Position numbers and translations under genes: made by a program
Notes under the pieces: generated by a model
What the model was told of the DNA's origin: nothing
What the model saw: only the letters and a program-made list of their open reading frames with translations
Database searches by the model: none
In this document: positions 27,516 through 36,192 of the stretch, one piece after another
Numbering within the stretch: the stretch's first letter is position 1
Layout: every line of letters starts with the position of its first letter
NCBI RefSeq assembly: GCF_014192475.1
Contig: NZ_JACHXZ010000003.1
Span: 672,882 to 736,881 of the forward strand
Reading direction: 5' to 3'
From: Simiduia aestuariiviva
Lineage (GTDB): Bacteria; Pseudomonadota; Gammaproteobacteria; Pseudomonadales; Cellvibrionaceae
Length of the DNA stretch: 64,000 bases

Positions 27516-29294
27516 ATGCACTGGAAGGCCTCGATCACCGCGCTGCTGGTCTTATTGACGACGTCAGCCTACACATTCGCCAACGCGGGGCCCAAACAAA
27601 CGCCCCCGAATCCTTCAACCCAAGCACTGCATGCGCTCTTCGATGCCGACTGGGAATCGGCGCTCGCTCACGAACCCGTCTGGGCCTCCTATCTCGGCGA
27701 AAAGCGCTTCAACAGGCGCTGGGGCGACAGCTCAATCGCTGCCGAACAGGCAAAAACGCAGCGATTGAAAACCTCCCTAGCGGCGTTGCAGAAAATTGAG
27801 CGCAGCCAGCTGAGTCCCGCCGATCGCATTAACTACGACCTCTACCAGCGCAAGCTGCGCCAAGGAATAGAAGCCCAGCGCTTTCAACGCTACCTAGCCC
27901 CCATGTCGCAGCGCGGCGGCATTCAGTCCATCCAAAACTTCACGCAATTCCTCGCGCTCAATACCGAGCAGGATTACCGCGATTGGCTCGCACGGCTGGA
28001 TACACTCGATCAACAAATTGCCACCCATATCGCGCTCATGCGCGAGGGCATGCGCACCGGCGTCATGCCGCCAAAAATCGTGATGTCGCGCGTTCCCAAG
28101 CAACTGACCATGCAATTGGTAGACACGCCCACAGACAGCCCCTTCTATAAGGCCTTTGCCGACATCAGCGACAACATCACGCCAGCCACCCAGCGCGCGC
28201 TGCAGCAACAAGCGCAAGCCATCATTAAAACCAAACTCTTGCCGGCCTACCAAACCTTCAACGATTTTTTCGTTAACGAATATCTACCGGCGTGCCGCGA
28301 CACCGTGGGCATTTGGGATACGCCCAACGGGAAAGACTACTACAGCTTTCTCGCGCGTAGCTTTACCACCACCAACATGACACCCGACGCCATACACGCC
28401 CTTGGCCTAGCAGAAGTGGCTCGCATCAAAGCGCAAATGCACGACATCATCAAAGAGGTCAAATTCAAGGGCGACTTCGAAGCCTTCCTGCAATTTTTGC
28501 GCACCGACCCGCAGTTCTACTACGACAACCCCGATGATTTATTCAATGCCTACCTCGCCATCAGTAAGCGCATCGACCCCGAGTTGGTAAAATTGTTTGG
28601 CCACCTGCCGCGCATGCCCTACGGCTTGCGCCCCATTCCCGAGGCGCAGGCACCAGACACCACCACCGCTTACTACTCCAGCCCCGCCGCCGATGGCAGT
28701 CGCGCAGGCTACTACTACGTCAATTTGTACCAGCCCGAAACGCGCCCGAAATACGAAATGGAAGTGCTGTCGGTGCACGAAGCCGTACCGGGCCACCACT
28801 TACAAATTGCAATTCAGCAGGAGCTGGGCGATCTACCGAACTTTCGCAAATACGATGGCTTTACCGCGTTCACAGAAGGATGGGGTTTGTACAGCGAAAG
28901 CTTGGGCTATGAATTGGGGCTGTATAAAGACCCCTACTCACGCTTTGGTCAGCTCACCTATGAAATGTGGCGCGCCGTGCGCTTAGTGGTAGACACCGGC
29001 ATGCACTACAAAAAGTGGACCCGCCGGCAAGCCATCGACTACTTCAAAGCCAACGCGGCAAAAAGCGAGCAGGATATTGTCAACGAAGTAGACCGCTACA
29101 TCATCATGCCCGGCCAGGCGCTGGCCTATAAAATTGGCCAACTAAAAATATCTGAATTACGCCAACGCGCCACCCAAGAACTGGGCGATAAATTTGATAT
29201 TCGCGCCTTCCACGACTTGGTACTGGGCTCCGGCGCCGTGCCATTGGATGTACTGGAAGACATGGTTGATGAATGGATCGCGAGCAAAAGATAG
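27516..29294 (+). CDS. Exported DUF885-family metallopeptidase-like protein
   Basis: A 592-residue protein with a signal peptide (SITALLVLLTTSAYTFANA). The DUF885 hallmark HEAVPGHHLQ near residue 428 is a HExxxGHH metal-binding pattern, and FTEGWGLYSESLGYELG supplies the second conserved Glu. WSDFF-like N-terminal helices and the DTGMHYKKWTRRQAIDYF segment follow the family. It is probably a periplasmic zinc peptidase, though members are poorly studied. The next gene, another exported hydrolase, begins 25 bp later. Confidence 0.88.
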   Translation: MHWKASITALLVLLTTSAYTFANAGPKQTPPNPSTQALHALFDADWESALAHEPVWASYLGEKRFNRRWGDSSIAAEQAKTQRLKTSLAALQKIERSQLSPADRINYDLYQRKLRQGIEAQRFQRYLAPMSQRGGIQSIQNFTQFLALNTEQDYRDWLARLDTLDQQIATHIALMREGMRTGVMPPKIVMSRVPKQLTMQLVDTPTDSPFYKAFADISDNITPATQRALQQQAQAIIKTKLLPAYQTFNDFFVNEYLPACRDTVGIWDTPNGKDYYSFLARSFTTTNMTPDAIHALGLAEVARIKAQMHDIIKEVKFKGDFEAFLQFLRTDPQFYYDNPDDLFNAYLAISKRIDPELVKLFGHLPRMPYGLRPIPEAQAPDTTTAYYSSPAADGSRAGYYYVNLYQPETRPKYEMEVLSVHEAVPGHHLQIAIQQELGDLPNFRKYDGFTAFTEGWGLYSESLGYELGLYKDPYSRFGQLTYEMWRAVRLVVDTGMHYKKWTRRQAIDYFKANAAKSEQDIVNEVDRYIIMPGQALAYKIGQLKISELRQRATQELGDKFDIRAFHDLVLGSGAVPLDVLEDMVDEWIASKR

Positions 29295-29319
29295 TCGGCG
29301 CACGCACAGGAGATAGCTA

Positions 29320-31239
29320 ATGCTTTCAATGAAAATGAAATACGCACTGCCAATGATGGCAACACTACTCGCGTCGGCATCGGCAATGGCCGATGTCTGT
29401 GCACTGCCAAATCTCGCGCTAGACGACAAAAAAGCCTGCGATGCCTACCATCAAATCGCTGATAAAGCCGACATCACGCTGCTGCACATGGTGCCCATGC
29501 AAGACGGCGTTCGACTAGCCACCGATGTCTACCTGCCTAAAGACCGCACAGGTAAAGTGCCCACCATCTTCGTGAAAACCCCCTACAACGTAAACACCCT
29601 GTCGGGCTCCACGCTGCAATTCGCCAATCTAGCACTCGATAACGGCTATGCCTTTGTCGTGCAAAACGAGCGCGGCAGATATTACTCGGAAGGCGACTGG
29701 GAAATTCTGGGGCGGCCACAAACTGATGGCTATGAATCCTTGAGCTGGATCGCCCAACAAGACTGGTCAGATAAACAGGTGGGCACCCTAGGGTGCTCTT
29801 CCTCTGCCGAGTGGCAACTCGCGCTGGCTGCGCAAAATCACCCTGCCCACACCGCCATGATTCCCGCGGCTGCCGGTGCCGGCATTGGCAAGATTGGCCG
29901 ATTTCAAGAACAGGGCAACTGGTACAAGGGCGGGGTTTTTCAATCGCTGTTCGCCATCTGGCTCTACTCCGTACAACAAAACCAATACCCACGCATGCTG
30001 CCTGGCAGCACTGAAGACGACCTTCGCAGGCTTCGGCACTTCTATGATTTGAATGCAAAAATGCCAAACATAGATTGGAAAAAACACATGCAAACGCTGC
30101 CTCTGGTGAATTTACTAGACAGCATTGCCGCCAACAAAGGGCCTTACACAAACATGATTCAAAGGACCCCAAATGATGCTGCATGGTTTGAGGGCGGCCT
30201 TTATCAAGAAGGTATGGATTTTGGGGTGCCCGCGCTCTGGCTGAATAGCTGGTACGACGTTTCAATCGGACCAAATTTAGAACTGTTCAACTATGTGCGC
30301 ACCAAAGCATCAGACAAATCCGTGCGCGAAAATCAATACGCCGTCATAGCGCCCAATTTACACTGCGCATTTTGGCGCCTGCCAAAGCACACCGATTTGA
30401 TTGTGGGTGAACGCAATATGGGCCGCGTAAAACTCGATGCAAACCAGCTCGTAATCGATTGGTTCGACCACTGGATGAAAAAGGACGAGAAATCCTTTGC
30501 GAAAAAACACGCCAAGGTCAAATACTTCACCATGGGCAGCAACACATGGCAGACCGCAGACAGCTGGCCACCAAAGAACATTACCTACAAAACCTTCTAC
30601 CTTGCCAGCAATGGGTCGGCCAACAGCCTCTATGGCGATGGCCAATTGTTAGACGTTGCGCCCTCGCAAGCGTCTACAGACAGCTTCACCTACGACCCAA
30701 TGAACCCAGTGCCCGCACTCGGCGGCGGCGTCTGCTGCAACGGTGGCGCCTCGCCCGGCGGTTCCTATGACCAACGGGGCATAGCAGCAAGGCACGATGT
30801 GTTGGTGTACACCTCAGCCCCACTCGCCCAAGACACCGAAGTTACCGGTGACATCGAGGCCACCATTTTCGTCAGCTCAAGCGCAAAAGACACAGACTTT
30901 ACCATCAAACTAGTGGACGTCTATCCTGACGGCCGCGCGTTCAACATCGATGACACCATCCAGCGGGTCCGCTATCGCGACGGCTTCGACAAACCGACAC
31001 TGATGCAGGCTGGCAAAGTTTATAAACTGACCTTCAGCCCAATGAGTACCAGCAACTTGTTCAAGAAGGGCCACAAAATTCGCGTCGAAATTTCCTCCAG
31101 CAAATTCCCACAATACATGCGCAACCTCAACACGGGCGGTAACAATGCGCTGGCCACCGAAGCCGTTGTCGCCAGGAATAGCGTGCATCAATCGGACGCA
31201 CACCGCTCACAAATTAAACTGCCCATCGTCAAGCGCTAA
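29320..31239 (+). CDS. Exported CocE/NonD-family hydrolase (X-Pro dipeptidyl-peptidase type)
   Basis: A 639-residue serine hydrolase with an N-terminal signal (ALPMMATLLASASAMA). The N-terminal alpha/beta-hydrolase core shows MQDGVRLATDVYLPKDRTGKVPTI split over the expected strands, the nucleophile Ser in GTLGCSSSAEWQ, and a candidate His in APNLHCAFWR. The C-terminal jelly-roll domain carries VTGDIEATIFVSSSAKDTDF. Members hydrolyse esters, amides or acyl peptides. It probably shares an operon with the DUF885 gene. Confidence 0.88.
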   Translation: MLSMKMKYALPMMATLLASASAMADVCALPNLALDDKKACDAYHQIADKADITLLHMVPMQDGVRLATDVYLPKDRTGKVPTIFVKTPYNVNTLSGSTLQFANLALDNGYAFVVQNERGRYYSEGDWEILGRPQTDGYESLSWIAQQDWSDKQVGTLGCSSSAEWQLALAAQNHPAHTAMIPAAAGAGIGKIGRFQEQGNWYKGGVFQSLFAIWLYSVQQNQYPRMLPGSTEDDLRRLRHFYDLNAKMPNIDWKKHMQTLPLVNLLDSIAANKGPYTNMIQRTPNDAAWFEGGLYQEGMDFGVPALWLNSWYDVSIGPNLELFNYVRTKASDKSVRENQYAVIAPNLHCAFWRLPKHTDLIVGERNMGRVKLDANQLVIDWFDHWMKKDEKSFAKKHAKVKYFTMGSNTWQTADSWPPKNITYKTFYLASNGSANSLYGDGQLLDVAPSQASTDSFTYDPMNPVPALGGGVCCNGGASPGGSYDQRGIAARHDVLVYTSAPLAQDTEVTGDIEATIFVSSSAKDTDFTIKLVDVYPDGRAFNIDDTIQRVRYRDGFDKPTLMQAGKVYKLTFSPMSTSNLFKKGHKIRVEISSSKFPQYMRNLNTGGNNALATEAVVARNSVHQSDAHRSQIKLPIVKR

Positions 31240-31260
31240 CAACTGCAAACTCGACCAAGC

Positions 31261-31284
31261 GCCCCACTGCACACGCAGTGGGGC
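31261..31284 (+). terminator. Hairpin terminator after the CocE-type gene
   Basis: A perfect 10-bp stem (GCCCCACTGC and GCAGTGGGGC) with a 4-nt loop, 21 bp after the stop. No clear T-run follows. Confidence 0.6.
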
Positions 31285-31362
31285 TACTCTGCATACCTAC
31301 TTCATTACAGCGCCACAACAATCTTCTACAATGGCACCACTATCACCGCACAGAGTCAGCTC

Positions 31363-32295
31363 GTGAGCAGCCATAAACCCAAAAGTAATAACGCCAAGCA
31401 ACTCCATCCTCGCAATCTGCATCGGCACGGTTATGACTTTCCTGCACTGCTTGCCCATATGCCAAGCTTGGCTGAATTTGTTGCTGCCACCCCTCAGGGC
31501 CAACCCACGATCGACTATGCCGACCCTATTGCGGTAAAAGCACTCAATGCGGCGCTGCTTAGCTATCACTATGGTATTGAACACTGGGACATCCCCGACG
31601 GTGCGCTCTGCCCACCCATCCCCGGCCGAATCGATTACCTGCACCATGTGGCGGAGCTGCTTGGGCTGCCTGAACCAAAGACAGCACCAGAATCAGGCGC
31701 GGCAATCAAAATGCTCGACATCGGTACCGGCGCCAACGGCGTGTATGCCTTGCTCGCCGCAAAGGTGTACGGTTGGCACTGCATCGCCACCGACATCAGT
31801 GCCACGTCAATAGACAACGTTACCCGAGTCTTACATCACAATCCCAAACTACAACCGCGAATTGCCCTGCGACTGCAGCCAGACAAACACAAAATTTTTG
31901 AAGGCATCATTCAACCGGATGAACACTTCGATCTCAGCGTCTGCAACCCGCCCTTCCACGCCTCCGCCGAAGACGCGCTAAAAGCGAACCGTCGCAAGGT
32001 GCACAACCTTAGCCGCGAACAAGCAGCATCCCACTCCGAATCACCTGCGTTAAATTTTGGCGGCAGCGCGAATGAGTTGTGGTGTAACGGTGGGGAAAAA
32101 TTATTTCTAAAGAAAATGGCCAAAGAAAGCCATGCATTCAAAGATCAGTGCCGGTGGTTCACCAGCCTCGTTTCAAACAACGACAACCTTAAGCCCACTG
32201 AAAAGGTATTGGGGAAATTGGGGGCAACCAAGATTGAAGTGTTAGAGATGAATCACGGGCAAAAAATTACGCGGGTATTGGCGTGGCGTTATTAA
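31363..32295 (+). CDS. rlmF: 23S rRNA (adenine(1618)-N(6))-methyltransferase
   Basis: Methylates A1618 of 23S rRNA with SAM. The 310 residues match the family. Motifs: the N-terminal LHPRNLHRHGYDFPALLAH, the SAM site MLDIGTGANGVYALLAA, and the catalytic NPPF in SVCNPPFHASAED. The start is GTG at 31363. The last 37 bp plus a diverged tail recur about 1.2 kb downstream (33471-33521), which marks a duplication or insertion boundary at the 3' end. Confidence 0.95.
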   Translation: MSSHKPKSNNAKQLHPRNLHRHGYDFPALLAHMPSLAEFVAATPQGQPTIDYADPIAVKALNAALLSYHYGIEHWDIPDGALCPPIPGRIDYLHHVAELLGLPEPKTAPESGAAIKMLDIGTGANGVYALLAAKVYGWHCIATDISATSIDNVTRVLHHNPKLQPRIALRLQPDKHKIFEGIIQPDEHFDLSVCNPPFHASAEDALKANRRKVHNLSREQAASHSESPALNFGGSANELWCNGGEKLFLKKMAKESHAFKDQCRWFTSLVSNNDNLKPTEKVLGKLGATKIEVLEMNHGQKITRVLAWRY

Positions 32296-32345
32296 AATCA
32301 AGTACTTCAAGCATTCGACCAGCGCGCCGGCATCACAATCAAAGA

Positions 32346-32876
32346 CTAGCCATCAACGGAGATACTTGACATCACATCATTGGCAGCCTTTCGCAACTTA
32401 GCAGAAGCACCTTCACAACCGGCACTTTTATTGATCTCGTCAGATATATTGAAAAACACATAAGTATTTTTTCCTAACGCACTTGCCAAATACAACTCGC
32501 ACTTCCCATCTGAAAATTCTATGACGTATTCTTGGCCAGAAGCCACGCCATTGGCATACTCGCTTTGCACCTCATTTCTGGAAATAACGCTATATCCTTG
32601 CACCGAAGAATAGATCCGCGCAAAAAACTGCTCCGAGAAGGCCTCCAGCATTGTATACGGATTGCGACCGTCTCGATGTACGAAAGCAGTGGCCAACACG
32701 TCCCTATCTAAAATATCAAATTTTAATTTTTGTCCGGTCGCTTCCACAGCGAACATCCTATCGGTCTTTACAACGTCTATTCCAGACGACGGGTAGCTAT
32801 GCAACACTTCTTGAGAAAATACGCCAGCCGACCACAATGCAGCAGCAACCATTAAAGCAAACATTCTATGAAGCAT
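32346..32876 (-). CDS. Exported protein of unknown function
   Basis: With the ATG at 32876 it has 176 residues and a signal peptide (RMFALMVAAALWSAGVFSQ). The mature domain is alpha/beta, with FDILDRDVLATAFVHRDGRNPYTML and YVIEFSDGKCELYLASALGKNTYVFF segments, and contains two cysteines that could pair. I recognise no family. It lies inside the segment flanked by the two rlmF 3' ends and is AT-rich compared with rlmF, which suggests recent acquisition. Confidence 0.6.
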   Translation of the reverse strand: MLHRMFALMVAAALWSAGVFSQEVLHSYPSSGIDVVKTDRMFAVEATGQKLKFDILDRDVLATAFVHRDGRNPYTMLEAFSEQFFARIYSSVQGYSVISRNEVQSEYANGVASGQEYVIEFSDGKCELYLASALGKNTYVFFNISDEINKSAGCEGASAKLRKAANDVMSSISVDG

Positions 32877-33019
32877 ACCTTTTGCCTTTATTATTAAAAA
32901 ACCACTTGAAAACCTTAAGCCGGCAATTCCAATACAATGCACAATCTAGATCTTCAGACCTTTGATTAGTAGAAGCTCAGCCACACCAACAAAACGTTGC
33001 TCACAAAAACTACAATCCG

Positions 33020-33304
33020 CTAACGCATTCTTTCGTACTTAAAGAAAAGCATAAAAGCTGCAAACATTAACACTAGGGACACCACAATAACAGGCGCATC
33101 GAAAGTACCAAATGCAACAATTGGAAGCCAAGCTGGAACTGGCGCAAGCCCATGTCCGCCCACGATAATTGTTGGAGTTAAGAAAATACACTTTATGAGT
33201 GAAAACAAAAATCGCCTATTTGACCTTGCAAATCTTCTTGCGAGCCTAATCAAGCAGTAGGAAAGCGACCAACTTAACAAAAAATAGAAGACTATGAACT
33301 CCAT
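33020..33304 (-). CDS. Small membrane protein of unknown function
   Basis: A 94-residue protein with two to three hydrophobic stretches (VFYFLLSWSLSYCLIRLA, FSLIKCIFLTPTIIV, DAPVIVVSLVLMFAAFMLFF). No family recognised. It is in the segment between the rlmF 3'-end copies, with low GC. Confidence 0.5.
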   Translation of the reverse strand: MEFIVFYFLLSWSLSYCLIRLARRFARSNRRFLFSLIKCIFLTPTIIVGGHGLAPVPAWLPIVAFGTFDAPVIVVSLVLMFAAFMLFFKYERMR

Positions 33305-33470
33305 GCAAACACCCTACACCCCTTAACTTTAATACAACGATTTTTTGGAATATCTTGCAACTCTTCAGTGAGGACATCCATATTAAGCAACTGTTATTAA
33401 ATCACAAGTCAATAAGCATACTAATTGGCTGGGGCGACACGCCGTTTGTACGCTATAAATGCTCATCCAC

Positions 33471-33521
33471 AGAGATGAATCACGGGCAAAAAATTACGCG
33501 GGTATTGTCGTGGTGCTACTA
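33471..33521 (+). pseudogene. Second copy of the rlmF 3' end
   Basis: The first 37 bp are identical to rlmF 32244-32280, and the remaining 14 bp are similar. Read in the rlmF frame the copy encodes EMNHGQKITRVL-SWCY then stop, against LAWRY in rlmF. It carries no other part of the gene. The two copies flank a 1.18-kb AT-rich segment in direct orientation, as left by site-specific insertion into a gene 3' end or by duplication. Confidence 0.85.
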
Positions 33522-33575
33522 GCATCAGGCTCTCGTGGAGCCTAAGTGCTTAATCTCGTTTGCGATGCAATCTCT

Positions 33576-33908
33576 TTATGCGTTGCAGGCTTGCAGACTA
33601 AAGACAAATAAAATAAACCAAAAATTAGCTATCAATAGTGAAATTACAACAGCTTCTCTAGCGAATCTTGGAATATTTTTGTAGCGATATAAGTAGGCTA
33701 TTACAGCGACCTCGGCGGCCAACCAAAAAATTGATAGATAAAAGAAAAAAGCGTGACATTGCAGCGCTGGAATAGTAATCAATACATAACCGAACGCAGC
33801 CACACTAGCGCCGCACAATATGAGCAAACTTGCCGCTCTTGCCGCACTTCCAAAATTGTTAACGGATGTTGACAGCAGTTGTTCTTTTAACTTAGCCATG
33901 CTTACCAT
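33576..33908 (-). CDS. Small membrane protein, probable distal cassette gene
   Basis: With the ATG at 33908 or 33899 it has about 110 residues and three to four membrane segments (AASLLILCGASVAAFGYVLI, AFFFYLSIFWLAAEVAVIAYL, AVVISLLIANFWFILFVF). No family recognised. Its start lies just left of a degenerate attC, so it may be the last gene of the integron array. Confidence 0.5.
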   Translation of the reverse strand: MVSMAKLKEQLLSTSVNNFGSAARAASLLILCGASVAAFGYVLITIPALQCHAFFFYLSIFWLAAEVAVIAYLYRYKNIPRFAREAVVISLLIANFWFILFVFSLQACNA

Positions 33909-33928
33909 GTATTTTTTTGTTTGGCGCC

Positions 33929-34010
33929 CTAAACACCCGACCCGAACGCGACGAACGCGCAACGAAGGTCAAACAAATCAAACAAGTTGCGGCGGATTGG
34001 TTTGTTAAGC
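33929..34010 (-). repeat. Degenerate attC-like site
   Basis: The right end (GGTTTGTTAAGC) matches an attC end, but the left end is CCTAAACACCC instead of TAACGCC. It lies exactly between two small membrane genes at the distal end of the array. Probably decayed. Confidence 0.4.
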
Positions 34011-34031
34011 GACCTGTCCCAAGATCTGACC

Positions 34032-34271
34032 TCAATCACCGCCACAACCGCCATCACCACCGAAGCCGCCGTCGAAAAAGCCACCACCACCATCTCCGCT
34101 ACCCCGCCCATTTTCAGGCCCGATCATAGCGACAATTTTGACTATCAAAATAACGAGAAACAGCCCAGCTAGAATTGGGCATAGCACGCCATAGAAGTTT
34201 GATTTGCTGGCTAGATCGGTGTAATACCAAGCGCCTAACAAGCCAATTATTGTGATAAGCCACGATTTCAT
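34032..34271 (-). CDS. Small membrane protein with Gly-rich tail, cassette gene
   Basis: A 79-residue protein with two membrane segments (LITIIGLLGAWYYTDLAS, GVLCPILAGLFLVILIVKIVAMI) and a C-terminal tail of Gly, Asp and Phe (DGGGGFFDGGFGGDGGCGGD). Gly-rich C-termini of this sort appear at the ends of TPM-domain membrane proteins. Function unknown. It sits between two degenerate attC sites. Confidence 0.6.
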   Translation of the reverse strand: MKSWLITIIGLLGAWYYTDLASKSNFYGVLCPILAGLFLVILIVKIVAMIGPENGRGSGDGGGGFFDGGFGGDGGCGGD

Positions 34272-34281
34272 GGGCTGCCTC

Positions 34282-34326
34282 TAGATTATTTGGTTAACGC
34301 CCGCAATAAAGCATTGATTGAAGGTT
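34282..34326 (-). repeat. Partial attC-like site
   Basis: Begins TTAACGCCCGCAATAAAGC like a normal site, but the complementary right arm and TTGTTA end are missing; only GGTTACATAA follows. Truncated or decayed. Confidence 0.4.
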
Positions 34327-34332
34327 ACATAA

Positions 34333-34563
34333 TTAGAGTGGATGTCCTTTTAATTTGTCATCATTGCTAATGAGCATTTTGTTTATTCTTTCCAGCTCTT
34401 TAATTGCTAGCACTCCGACAAGAATACCCGCCATTCCTATAGCAAGTACGAGAATGTCTCTACTGTCCCCGGAACTAGGGAAATGTAACCCAGACGCTAT
34501 GCCGCTGAAGGCAACAAGTAGAGTACTTAGTATTATTAATAATACTGATGGTAAAACTTTCAC
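34333..34563 (-). CDS. Small membrane protein, cassette gene
   Basis: A 76-residue protein with two hydrophobic segments (LPSVLLIILSTLLVAFSGIA and DILVLAIGMAGILVGVLAI) and a charged tail (KELERINKMLISNDDKLKG). Size and shape resemble small phage or stress membrane proteins. No family named. Confidence 0.55.
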   Translation of the reverse strand: MKVLPSVLLIILSTLLVAFSGIASGLHFPSSGDSRDILVLAIGMAGILVGVLAIKELERINKMLISNDDKLKGHPL

Positions 34564-34753
34564 TTTAAATTCCCTCTAAACAGATTATTGTGAAGCCTAG
34601 CGAGGCTGTAGAAAAACGTTTTTAACATTCACTTATCCACAGCCCCCTTTTAATTGATTTCACCGATCATAAAACAATCAGCTCCACTTTACATAATCTT
34701 TTCTTATGCGTACTTTTTTGATTTTTAGGTGTAGTTACTGTGGATAACTAGCG

Positions 34754-34855
34754 TTACCAACCTATTGAACTGTGTTTCATGAGCTTTTCGATGTTATGCA
34801 CCATACTATATAAACGCCACTGCCCCTGAACCTTCTCTTTTCCACGCAACGAGAA
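34754..34855 (-). pseudogene. C-terminal fragment of a DDE transposase (IS1182-like)
   Basis: Translation of this stretch gives an open frame with RGKEKVQGQWRLYSMVHNIE near its start and KLMKHSSIGW before the stop. This is the typical end of IS1182/DDE_Tnp_1_6-type transposases, where a basic RGxxKVxxQW block precedes the last helix. There is no start and only 33 codons, so it is a remnant. It lies in the decayed distal part of the array. Confidence 0.6.
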
Positions 34856-34903
34856 TCAATTTTTCCCTCTGCGAGGGAATCAAGGAGCTGGTAATCTTGA
34901 ATT

Positions 34904-35155
34904 TTAGCGTTTGTTCATTTTCTTTTTGTACGAGCCGCAGTGTAACGGAAACCACGCGCCTTCCGCGTCATAGAAAACGAACCAGCCGTAGCAACGCGAA
35001 GACCACGCGTACTTTGCGTCATAGAAACGTACCCCGGCTACGTGCCCTATCGGGTACGTTAGCTCCAGTCGGATTGCAGGGGTCGCGAAAACAGGCTCCT
35101 GCCTGATCATCGCTGACGCACAGGGAAGTGCTAATGCAGCAGTGGCAGGAGCCAA
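34904..35155 (-). CDS. Hypothetical protein with tandem 17-residue motif
   Basis: An 83-residue reading with two tandem units, VRFYDAKYAWSSRCYGW and FVFYDAEGAWFPLHCGS, sharing the FYDAxxAW pattern. The DNA shows a matching direct repeat of about 50 bp. The N-terminal part is Ala-rich. No family recognised, and the coding status is uncertain because it is surrounded by decayed sequence. Confidence 0.35.
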   Translation of the reverse strand: MAPATAALALPCASAMIRQEPVFATPAIRLELTYPIGHVAGVRFYDAKYAWSSRCYGWFVFYDAEGAWFPLHCGSYKKKMNKR

Positions 35156-35269
35156 AGCGCTGCCAATTAGGCGTCCATGCCAAGTTGCCCTCTAAAATCC
35201 GACTTCCGCTCACCGCTGCGCAAGGGGCCCCAAGAACAGTGCTTCGTAGCAAAGTACAAGATTTAGACT

Positions 35270-35325
35270 TATTTCGAGCGCCGGGCTAATTTGCGCCGCA
35301 AGGCGACAAATTGAGCCCCTTGTTA
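35270..35325 (-). repeat. Partial attC site
   Basis: A strong stem (GGGCTAATTTGCGCC against GGCGACAAATTGAGCCC) ends in CCCCTTGTTAC, a normal attC right end. The left TAACGCC end is missing, so the site is truncated. Confidence 0.55.
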
Positions 35326-35356
35326 CAACACAGAATTGGCATCAACACAAAAGCGC

Positions 35357-35962
35357 TTATTTGGTAATACGTCCATGAATAAACATTTGACCGTAAGGGC
35401 TGCTATTATTCGAAATACGAATACCTGTAGGTATATATCCATTTACCTGAACTGTATCCATCGCCACCGGCTTACCAGGATTAGAATTGTTAGCTGCCAC
35501 TACAAGGAAATACATACCCTCCGTTTTAACTGTGCCAGAAAGCGAATATCCTACAAAACTTAATTCCGACCTATACTTTGATGCCATGGTTTCAATAACA
35601 TTTCCATCAGCATTAACTACATAGGCTCTTGGAACAAGAATTCTTTTATTTAAACCGATACAACTGCAAATAGAAGTTATATCAACATTGAAAGTGTCGC
35701 CCTCAGCTAGATCCATTGAGAATACCTTGTAATTTGACATATACTCGCCGAAATTAACTATAGGATCATGAGGCTGAATACTATATTTTTTACTCTCTAA
35801 TGGTAGAACATTTACTTTCGCACTTTTTAAGACATTAATACTACCAAATTCTGAAATAATGCTATCTTGAGGATTATTGGTCAAAGAAGGTGCCGGATGA
35901 TTTCTAGCACAACCTGCCAGAATAATAACAAACATTAAAATTACGATAGCCTTTGTTTTCAT
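35357..35962 (-). CDS. Lipoprotein of unknown function, cassette gene
   Basis: A 201-residue protein with a lipobox (VIILAGC at residues 13-19), so it is anchored in the envelope by a lipid-modified Cys. The mature part is beta-rich (YSIQPHDPIVNFGEYMSNYKV, FNVDITSICSCIGLNKRILV, GTVKTEGMYFLVVAANNSN), like small Ig- or CARDB-type domains. About 130 bp of AT-rich DNA separate the start from the upstream attC, room for its own promoter. GC is well below the chromosomal genes. Confidence 0.7.
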   Translation of the reverse strand: MKTKAIVILMFVIILAGCARNHPAPSLTNNPQDSIISEFGSINVLKSAKVNVLPLESKKYSIQPHDPIVNFGEYMSNYKVFSMDLAEGDTFNVDITSICSCIGLNKRILVPRAYVVNADGNVIETMASKYRSELSFVGYSLSGTVKTEGMYFLVVAANNSNPGKPVAMDTVQVNGYIPTGIRISNNSSPYGQMFIHGRITK

Positions 35963-36093
35963 AATAACCTCAAGTATGTATAAAAAGTAAAATACCGATT
36001 ATTGATATTAATGTTGTGGTCAAATAAAACATAATTTAACAAATTGTATATATACAAATTATTGCCTTAAAAGATACCAATCGGCCAGATATT

Positions 36094-36192
36094 TGTAACG
36101 CCGAGGTTTGCAGCCGAGTGAAGGCACTAGCGCGTCGTAACGAAGGCCAAGCGCCAGCTTGCTGGTGCGATGCAAGACCGACTTGTTAGGCG
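36094..36192 (-). repeat. attC site
   Basis: Runs from GTAACGCCG to CTTGTTAGGCG. The arms pair through a CAGCTTGCTGG-centred stem. It lies between the lipoprotein cassette and the next gene. Confidence 0.8.

Noticed and set aside
34904..35252. A second, overlapping ORF of 77 codons (35019-35252)
   Set aside because: It lies in another frame of the same stretch, lacks any motif, and is less likely than the tandem-motif reading, itself weak.
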